Source: Candidatus Hydrogenedentota bacterium
GTDB lineage: Bacteria; Hydrogenedentota; Hydrogenedentia; Hydrogenedentiales; CAITNO01
DNA: 12,327 nucleotides
Assembly (NCBI GenBank): GCA_903922535.1
Contig: CAIXUF010000548.1
Span: 1 to 12,327, forward strand
Direction of reading: 5' to 3'
Made by a program: the position numbers and the translations under genes. Shown here one piece after another: positions 8,153-12,327 of the stretch. A model generated the notes under the pieces. The model was not told where the DNA came from. It made no database searches and was given only the letters and a program-made list of their open reading frames with translations. How positions within the stretch are numbered: the stretch's first letter is position 1; every line of letters starts with the position of its first letter.

Positions 8153-9439
8153 CTAAACCGGGGGGATGAGCATCACACTGGCACGCCGCACCCAGGCTGT
8201 CGCACCGGGCTTTGCGCCGCGCAGACGAACCGCGACTTCCATAAAGTCCAAGTTGCCGGGCGGTATGGTCAGCGACAGCCGCAATGTGCGCCAAACACCT
8301 TCGCCGGTGTACGGCAGGCCCAGATTGACCACGGGGTCCTTTTGACCGGGCGCTGTCAGGCGCAGGCGAATGTCCATCGGGGCGCCTGCGTCGGCGCGCA
8401 GTTCCACATCGTAGAGAATGGTGTCACCCCCTGCCAACCCCACCTCGTCGGCAACCACCCGGAAGGTCAGGATAGCCCATCCGATCTTGTCGGGAACCAT
8501 TTCCAGCGATCGGAAGCCGCTCGGTTCTGGCGGCCCCGGTTTCGCGGCGATGGCTTTCTCTTCGTTGCTTACGGCTCTCCACAGGGCGGGCGCGCCGTCT
8601 TTCCACTCTGCAAGATAGGTGTTGGAGTTGAGTTCACCACTGCGGGCGGCACTCACCACCGGAAGCACCTTGGCGCCCAGGGCGAGCGGCTTGATGCCCA
8701 ATTCCGGTGAGGGCGGCTGCGGGGTGGCATTTGCGGGCGCGGGTTCCGTCGCCGCGGCCGCGGGACGCGCAGCTTGGCCTGCGGGAGGGGCGGGCTGGCC
8801 TGCGGGAGGGGCGGGCTGCGCGGCGGGCGGGTTTTTCGCCGGAGACGGTTGCGGTGCCACAGCGGCACTGGTCGGAACAGCGCGCGCCGCGGGTGCTGTC
8901 GGCGCGGCGGGAGCGGGTGCTGCCGGTGCCGGAGCCGGTGCCGGTTTTTCGGGATGTTTCCTGGGTCCGGGCGGCGGCGCGGCCGGTGCCGGGGCTGCGG
9001 CAGGAACGCGACGCTGCGAGGGAGGGGGAGAACCGGGCTGTTTGGGGGGTTGGGCCGGCGTGTTTGGAGCAGCCTGCGGGGCCTTCGGCTGGCCCTGGGG
9101 GGCGGGCGGGGCGGCGGGAGGCGGACCCTGGGGGGCGACCTGTCCCGGCTGCTGCCCCTGTTCCGGTCCGGGCTGACGCCGGAAGGGACTCTGCTTGCGT
9201 GTGTCCGCGCGACTGGGCTGGGTGGCCTGTGCGGGCTTGTTTGCGGGAACAGTGCCCCGGCTGCTGCTGCCCCGCGGTGCCGCCGTGTTTTGACCGGGGA
9301 CCCGGGTGGGAGGTGCCTGGGCGGCAGGCGGCTGCTGTTCTGCCGGTGCCGGAGGGGGCGTCTGCGCCACGGCGGGCACGGCCAAGGCGACGGCCAAGGC
9401 CAGCCCCGCAATATGCCGCAGACTTAAAAACAGGTGCAT
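8153..9439 (-). CDS. Secreted Pro/Ala-rich protein with folded C-terminal domain
   Basis: No family recognised. The 428-residue protein starts with a convincing signal peptide: a short basic region (R8 H9), a hydrophobic stretch 10-24 and a cleavage-type AVA-Q at 23-26. It has no lipobox. Residues about 27-245 are a Pro/Ala/Gln-rich, low-complexity linker of the kind that spans envelope layers. Residues about 270-428 have ordinary composition and alternating beta-type pattern (WAILTFRVVADEVGL at 321-335, GVWRTLRLSLTIPPG at 381-395), suggesting a small beta-sandwich, perhaps a ligand- or glycan-binding module; function unknown. GGAGG lies 10 bases before the ATG. Several long frames overlap it on the + strand, but they are Gly/Ala/Arg-rich artefacts of the GC-rich linker, and only this frame has a signal peptide and a balanced domain. 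It is transcribed toward the membrane-protein genes and away from capE. Confidence 0.78.
   Translation of the reverse strand: MHLFLSLRHIAGLALAVALAVPAVAQTPPPAPAEQQPPAAQAPPTRVPGQNTAAPRGSSSRGTVPANKPAQATQPSRADTRKQSPFRRQPGPEQGQQPGQVAPQGPPPAAPPAPQGQPKAPQAAPNTPAQPPKQPGSPPPSQRRVPAAAPAPAAPPPGPRKHPEKPAPAPAPAAPAPAAPTAPAARAVPTSAAVAPQPSPAKNPPAAQPAPPAGQPAPPAGQAARPAAAATEPAPANATPQPPSPELGIKPLALGAKVLPVVSAARSGELNSNTYLAEWKDGAPALWRAVSNEEKAIAAKPGPPEPSGFRSLEMVPDKIGWAILTFRVVADEVGLAGGDTILYDVELRADAGAPMDIRLRLTAPGQKDPVVNLGLPYTGEGVWRTLRLSLTIPPGNLDFMEVAVRLRGAKPGATAWVRRASVMLIPPV
8776..8817 (-). repeat. Perfect 21-base tandem duplication
   Basis: A 21-base unit beginning GGCCTGCGGG on the + strand occurs twice back to back (8776-8796 and 8797-8817) without mismatch. 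It lies in the linker of the Pro/Ala-rich protein, where it encodes a doubled PPAGQPA-type heptapeptide. The perfect match points to a recent slippage event, and copy number may vary between strains. Confidence 0.85.
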
Positions 9440-9509
9440 GATTCAGAAACCTCCACATCTCCGGCGTGCTGCACCGGAGCGGACACGTCTACCCGCTTGA
9501 CAGTAACGA

Positions 9510-9518
9510 ATAATACCA
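9510..9518 (-). promoter_or_regulatory. Candidate extended -10 promoter for the Pro/Ala-rich gene
   Basis: On the - strand this reads TGGTATTAT, an extended -10 (TGnTATAAT with one mismatch). No good -35 is visible 17 bases upstream. Transcription would start near 9503, giving a leader of about 65 bases. Sequence match only. Confidence 0.35.
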
Positions 9519-9669
9519 CACCGACGGGCGACCCAGATCGCACAAGACCTTGCCCGAAGCAACCGCGCCATAACGGGGAGACTCCCAAGCGTAATGTCCA
9601 AAGCGCACAGTCTCCAACGCGCCCACGAAATAACGTCGTCTCAGCAGCCGCGACAAGCCCCCCCTGAAT

Positions 9670-9698
9670 TTGACGCATACACAATGACGGTGTATCCT
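9670..9698 (+). promoter_or_regulatory. Candidate sigma70-type promoter for capE-capF
   Basis: TTGACG (9670-9675; five of six to TTGACA), a 17-base spacer and TATCCT (9693-9698; four of six to TATAAT). It would give a leader of about 90 bases before the capE ATG. Spacing is ideal and it is the best pair in the region, but it rests on consensus match alone. Confidence 0.4.
9677..9695 (+). repeat. Dyad symmetry between the candidate -35 and -10
   Basis: Inverted repeat ATACAC (9677-9682) - seven bases - GTGTAT (9690-9695). It lies in the spacer and runs into the candidate -10 box, a position suited to a repressor operator. The arms are only six bases, so chance is possible. Confidence 0.3.
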
Positions 9699-9793
9699 GT
9701 GTTCTTGAAACGGGTTCTGACGCGGCCACCATCACGGCGACGCGCTTTTTTTGCCACGTGTGGCGCGCCTCGCACACCATTTGAGGATTATTC

Positions 9794-10819
9794 ATGTTTC
9801 CAGGAAAGAAACTGCTCATCACCGGCGGCACCGGCACCTTTGGCAACGCCGTCCTGCGCCGCTTCCTGAACACGAAGATTGAGGAAATCCGCATCTTCAG
9901 CCGGGACGAGAAGAAGCAGGACGACATGCGGACCGCACTGAAGGAGGCAAAGGTAAGGTTCTACATTGGCGATGTGCGCCTCTATGACAGCATCGTGCCG
10001 GCCATGCAGGGCGTTGATTATGTCTTTCATGCCGCCGCGCTGAAACAGGTGCCGTCCTGCGAGTTCTTTCCCATCGAGGCGGTCCGGACCAACACCCTCG
10101 GGGCCGAAAACGTGATGAACGCCGCCATGGCCTGCGGGGTTAAGCACCTTATCGTGCTGAGCACGGACAAGGCCGTCTATCCCATCAATGCCATGGGCAT
10201 GTCAAAAGCCCTGATGGAAAAACTGATGGTCGCCAAGGCGTGCATGTACGGCAACGCCAAGACCACCTTCTGCGGCACCCGTTACGGCAATGTCATGGCC
10301 TCCCGCGGCTCCGTCATCCCCCTGTTCATCAGCCAGATACTGGGCGGACAGCCCATCACCATCACCGACCCCAACATGACCCGTTTCATGATGACCATTG
10401 ACGATGCGGTGGATTTGGTGCTGTATGCGTTTGAGAACGGCAATCCGGGCGACATTTTTGTGCAGAAGGCGCCGGCCGCAACCATCGAAACCCTGGCCCT
10501 CGCGCTGAAAAGACTCTTCAAGGCGGACACCGAAATACGGGTGATTGGCACACGCCACGGAGAAAAACTCTATGAAACCCTGCTCAACCGCGAGGAAATG
10601 GCCAAGGCCGAGGATATGGGCGGCTATTTCCGGGTGCCCGCCGATGTCCGCGACCTGAACTACGCCTGTTTCTTCAGCGAGGGCCAGACGGATGTGTCCG
10701 CCGTCCAGGACTACAATTCCCACAACACCCGGCGCCTGGACGTGGACGGAATGACTGAACTGCTCCTGAAACTGGACTGCGTGAACCAAGCGCTTGCCAC
10801 GGGCACCGTTGTCTTATGA
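9794..10819 (+). CDS. capE: CapE/WbjB-type UDP-GlcNAc inverting 4,6-dehydratase
   Basis: A 341-residue extended short-chain dehydrogenase/reductase acting in the cytoplasm. It should convert UDP-GlcNAc to a UDP-2-acetamido-2,6-dideoxy-L-hex-4-ulose (4,6-dehydration with C5 inversion), the first step toward UDP-L-FucNAc in Staphylococcus aureus capsule (CapE) and Pseudomonas O-antigen (WbjB). The NAD-binding GGTGTFG is at 11-17. LSTDKAVYPINAMGMSKALM (122-141) contains the catalytic-region S/T123-124, D125 and K126. The usual YxxxK reads M134-GMS-K138; replacement of Tyr by Met is typical of the CapE branch rather than the FlaA1/PseB branch. GTRYGNVMASRGSVIPLF (161-178) and RHGEKLYETL (254-263) are further family blocks. 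Length matches CapE (about 340). GAGGA precedes the ATG by six bases. Its stop overlaps the capF start (ATGA), so the two are co-translated. The wbjB naming is equally valid. Confidence 0.92.
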   Translation: MFPGKKLLITGGTGTFGNAVLRRFLNTKIEEIRIFSRDEKKQDDMRTALKEAKVRFYIGDVRLYDSIVPAMQGVDYVFHAAALKQVPSCEFFPIEAVRTNTLGAENVMNAAMACGVKHLIVLSTDKAVYPINAMGMSKALMEKLMVAKACMYGNAKTTFCGTRYGNVMASRGSVIPLFISQILGGQPITITDPNMTRFMMTIDDAVDLVLYAFENGNPGDIFVQKAPAATIETLALALKRLFKADTEIRVIGTRHGEKLYETLLNREEMAKAEDMGGYFRVPADVRDLNYACFFSEGQTDVSAVQDYNSHNTRRLDVDGMTELLLKLDCVNQALATGTVVL

Positions 10820-11970
10820 CAACCGTCCTGGTCACCGGCGCCCGGGGATTCATCGGGCGCAATCTGGCCGCGCGCCTTGCTGAAACCGCCCGTCATTCCC
10901 GCGAAAGCGGGAATCCAGTGCCGGACCCTTTGCAACTTTCCCTCCTGGACATCGAGAACACCGACAGTGAATGGCAGGAGTCCCTGGCGCAGGCCAACCT
11001 CATCTTTCACCTCGCGGGAATCAACCGTCCAAAAGAGGTGGAGGAATACGACAAAGGCAATGCGGGCCTGACGGAATGGATGTGCGATGCCCTGCGGGCC
11101 AAGGGCAGAAAGCCCAAGATCGTGATGTCCTCGTCGATTCAGGCGGCGCTGGACAATCCCTACGGGATCAGCAAGCGAAAAGGCGAGGAGGCGCTCATGG
11201 CCTTCGGCCGGGAAACGGGCGCGCCGGTCAGCATTCACCGGCTCAAGAATGTCTTTGGAAAATGGTGCCGCCCCAATTACAACTCCGTGACAGCCACCTT
11301 CTGCCATAACATTGCGCACGACCTTCCCATATCCGTTTCCGATCCCGGCAATGTCGTGGACCTGATTTATGTCGACGACATTGTCGAAGCCTTTCTCCAG
11401 GAACTGTCGTGTCCCGCCACGGCCCCAGAATCCTGTTATGCGCCGGACACCCTTCCGAGCACCCGCATCACGCTGGGGGATCTTGCCGGACGCATCCAGT
11501 CGTTCCACGAAATGCGCTCCAGCCTGCGTGTGCCTGATTTTTCGGTCCGCTTCAATCAGTGCCTCTATGCCACCTATCTCTCGTATGTCAAGCCCGAACG
11601 ACAGGAATACGGCCTGGACATCAAATCCGATCCCCGCGGCAGTCTTGCCGAGTTCATAAAGTCCCAGCACTTCGGCCAGATTTTCGTGTCCCGCACGCAT
11701 CCGGACATTACCCGGGGCAACCACTACCACCACACCAAGACCGAAAAGTTCTTCGTGGTCGAGGGTGATGCCCTGATCCGCATGCGGCACATCGAAAGCG
11801 CCGAGGTGACCGAGTTTCGCGTCCGCGGCGATGCCTACCGGGTCGTTGACATTCCCCCAGGACACACCCATTCCATTACGAACATCGGAACCGGCGAGAT
11901 GATCGCGCTCTTCTGGGCCAGCGAGATCTTCGACCCGGACCGTCCCGACACTTATTTCACTGTAGTTTAA
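10816..11970 (+). CDS. capF: CapF/WbjC-type bifunctional reductase/epimerase
   Basis: A 384-residue two-domain enzyme following CapE. The C-terminal cupin epimerises C3 of the keto-sugar and the N-terminal NADPH-dependent domain reduces C4, giving UDP-2-acetamido-2,6-dideoxy-L-talose in the S. aureus pathway. The N-terminal domain shows GARGFIG (8-14), HLAGINRP (65-72) and Y116-GIS-K120. FGKWCRPNYNSVTATFC (147-163) is a near-signature block of CapF. The cupin (about 275-384) has GNHYHHTKTEKF (301-312), whose His303, His305/306 and Glu310 fit zinc ligands, then PPGHTHS (347-353) with a further His, and ends FDPDRPDTYF (372-381). The start overlaps the capE stop and has no own ribosome site. 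It is odd in carrying a short insertion after residue 25, encoded by a palindromic repeat (see 10891-10918), which makes it some 12-15 residues longer than CapF as I recall it. The frame remains intact and all motifs are present. Confidence 0.93.
   Translation: MTTVLVTGARGFIGRNLAARLAETARHSRESGNPVPDPLQLSLLDIENTDSEWQESLAQANLIFHLAGINRPKEVEEYDKGNAGLTEWMCDALRAKGRKPKIVMSSSIQAALDNPYGISKRKGEEALMAFGRETGAPVSIHRLKNVFGKWCRPNYNSVTATFCHNIAHDLPISVSDPGNVVDLIYVDDIVEAFLQELSCPATAPESCYAPDTLPSTRITLGDLAGRIQSFHEMRSSLRVPDFSVRFNQCLYATYLSYVKPERQEYGLDIKSDPRGSLAEFIKSQHFGQIFVSRTHPDITRGNHYHHTKTEKFFVVEGDALIRMRHIESAEVTEFRVRGDAYRVVDIPPGHTHSITNIGTGEMIALFWASEIFDPDRPDTYFTVV
10891..10918 (+). repeat. Dispersed palindromic repeat inserted in frame in capF
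   Basis: The core forms a perfect 8-bp hairpin: ATTCCCGC (10895-10902), loop GAAA, GCGGGAAT (10907-10914), flanked by CGTC and CCAG. This matches a repeat family dispersed in many bacterial genomes, recognisable by its three translations: HSRESGNP (the frame used here by capF, residues 27-34), VIPAKAGIQ in the next + frame, and WIPAFAGMT on the - strand. Normally intergenic, here it lies inside an essential-looking coding region without breaking it. Only one copy is present in this window. Family recognition comes from memory of the sequence. Confidence 0.8.
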
Positions 11971-12070
11971 TAAAGAGTACCTGTGTCCGGTTATGATGCC
12001 ATATTTCACAGATCAAGGTACTTGCCAGACGCTGGTTTAGAACAACCACAACCCCTTCCGGAGCCAAGAG
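11971..12070. other. AT-richer spacer after capF
   Basis: Composition falls visibly in GC directly after the capF stop. An inverted repeat AGTACCT (11976-11982) / AGGTACT (12016-12022) with a 33-base loop is present, but there is no T-run, so it is not a convincing terminator. No capG-like coding sequence follows. Confidence 0.5.
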
Positions 12071-12235
12071 ATGGGTTTCTTACACCGATTGTTCAATTCT
12101 TCCGATTACAATGAAGTGAATTGCCGCCATTGTGGAAGGCCATACTATAGGCACATCTATTCACCCCTTCATTATTATTATTGTGGGTTTTGTTGTACTC
12201 TCCTTTTTGGCTTCTTCGTCAGAATCTGTGGGTAA
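12071..12235 (+). CDS. Small zinc-ribbon-like ORF, probably cut by an IS end
   Basis: A 54-residue frame from an ATG preceded by GGAG at 12060-12063 with a seven-base spacer. It contains CRHCG (18-22) and CGFCC (38-42), two CxxC knuckles 16 residues apart, as in a small zinc ribbon. It is rich in aromatic residues between the knuckles (HIYSPLHYYY). Codon use is AT-rich, unlike the genes to its left. The last eight codons lie beyond the proposed IS boundary at 12209, so the natural C-terminus was probably different and the gene may be a remnant. No function can be assigned. The ribosome site and paired knuckles argue for a real gene; its short length argues for caution. Confidence 0.4.
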   Translation: MGFLHRLFNSSDYNEVNCRHCGRPYYRHIYSPLHYYYCGFCCTLLFGFFVRICG

Positions 12236-12327
12236 CTTCTGGCTCGGGCAGGTCGCCCATCGTGTGAAACAGGGCGATTCTTAGCACTTCATAGCTTCTG
12301 TAGCCGTAGGCTTTTCTCGTGATCAAA
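12209..12327 (-). mobile_element. End of an ISL3-type insertion sequence
   Basis: A likely terminal inverted repeat starts at 12209 with GGCTTCTTCGTCAGAATC. ISL3-family ends, as I recall them, begin with GG and are related to GGCTCTT. It lies ten bases beyond the stop of a transposase read from the right edge, the usual distance for a 3' end. The preceding eight bases TCCTTTTT (12201-12208) fit the AT-rich 8-bp target duplication of this family. The other end is outside the window, so IR and duplication cannot be confirmed. Confidence 0.55.
12219..12327 (-). CDS. ISL3-family transposase, C-terminal fragment in window
   Basis: The - strand enters the window in an open frame and ends at a TGA (12219-12221), giving 35 residues. 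They contain ITRKAYGYRSYEVLRIALFH and then GDLPEPEVTHRF. The 'I.RkAyGyRs.e.lr' segment is the conserved C-terminal block just after the last catalytic Glu in ISL3 (IS204/IS1001/IS1165-type) DDE transposases. Whether the whole gene is intact cannot be seen, since it continues beyond the right edge. The stop lies within the proposed terminal inverted repeat. Confidence 0.65.
   Translation of the reverse strand, partial: LITRKAYGYRSYEVLRIALFHTMGDLPEPEVTHRF

Larger units (their letters stand above)
9440..9793. other. Divergent intergenic region
   Basis: These 354 bases between the Pro/Ala-rich gene (leftward) and capE (rightward) contain no convincing gene. The two open frames on the + strand here start without ribosome sites and have unstructured translations. 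The region holds a candidate extended -10 promoter for the leftward gene, a candidate -35/-10 pair for capE overlapped by a small dyad, a seven-T run at 9746-9752 and a short palindrome GCCAC-GT-GTGGC at 9753-9764. A good ribosome site, GAGGA at 9783-9787, precedes the capE start. Confidence 0.7.

Noticed and set aside
8619..9441. Several Gly- or Arg-rich open frames on the + strand and other - strand frames across the linker
   Set aside because: These result from low-complexity GC-rich DNA without stops. Only the 8153-9439 - strand frame has a signal peptide, a ribosome site and a normal C-terminal domain.
9497..9516. TTGACA (9497-9502) with TAATAC (9511-9516) as a promoter pair
   Set aside because: The spacer is only eight bases, far too short for a sigma70 promoter.
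9434..9869. Short + strand frames in the divergent intergenic region
   Set aside because: They have no ribosome sites or recognisable content, and one overlaps the capE start out of frame.
10711..12009. A 432-codon open frame on the - strand opposite capF
   Set aside because: The + strand encodes an unmistakable CapF with all motifs. The opposite frame has no recognisable domain and includes the WIPAFAGMT translation of the palindromic repeat.
1..12327. CRISPR arrays, tRNA or rRNA genes
   Set aside because: No regularly spaced direct repeats, cloverleaf-like or rRNA-like sequence was seen on reading either strand.

Overview
The window is a GC-rich bacterial surface-polysaccharide locus, with a more AT-rich tail holding the end of an insertion sequence. 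The signal peptide on the proline-rich protein, the polytopic membrane proteins and the capsule/O-antigen type sugar-nucleotide genes suggest a Gram-negative-type envelope. The sequence alone does not fix a phylum. No rRNA, tRNA or housekeeping gene is present to help.

Layout: (1) Positions 39-8101 hold five closely packed genes on the + strand: a GT4 glycosyltransferase, a two-domain GT2-GT4 glycosyltransferase, a class I SAM methyltransferase (start overlaps the previous stop), and two tandem paralogous polytopic membrane proteins. The second paralog carries an extra C-terminal domain. (2) A convergent - strand gene (8153-9439) encodes a secreted or anchored protein with a long Pro/Ala linker and a folded C-terminal domain. 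(3) A 354-base divergent intergenic region (9440-9793) contains plausible promoters for both directions. (4) Positions 9794-11970 hold an overlapping capE-capF (wbjB-wbjC) pair. These enzymes make the UDP-L-sugar intermediates leading toward UDP-N-acetyl-L-fucosamine. (5) After capF the composition becomes visibly more AT-rich. It holds a small CxxC...CxxC open reading frame that runs into one end of an ISL3-type insertion sequence, whose transposase C-terminus is read from the right edge.

How the genes fit together: CapE and CapF would supply an unusual L-sugar nucleotide. The glycosyltransferases would build a repeat unit or side chain, and the methyltransferase could cap or decorate it. 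The two membrane proteins are unassigned by family. Their architecture (about 9-11 membrane segments, then extracytoplasmic beta-rich domains) would suit glycan transfer, modification or polymerisation outside the membrane. No flippase, ABC exporter, Wzz or initiating sugar-phosphate transferase is visible, and neither is the third pathway enzyme (CapG/WbjD), so the locus must extend beyond the window.

Most noteworthy: a palindromic repeat of the dispersed 'IPAxAGI' type sits in frame inside capF and adds a short peptide to the Rossmann domain; the tandem membrane paralogs form a family I cannot name; and a putative zinc-ribbon gene appears to be cut by an IS end.
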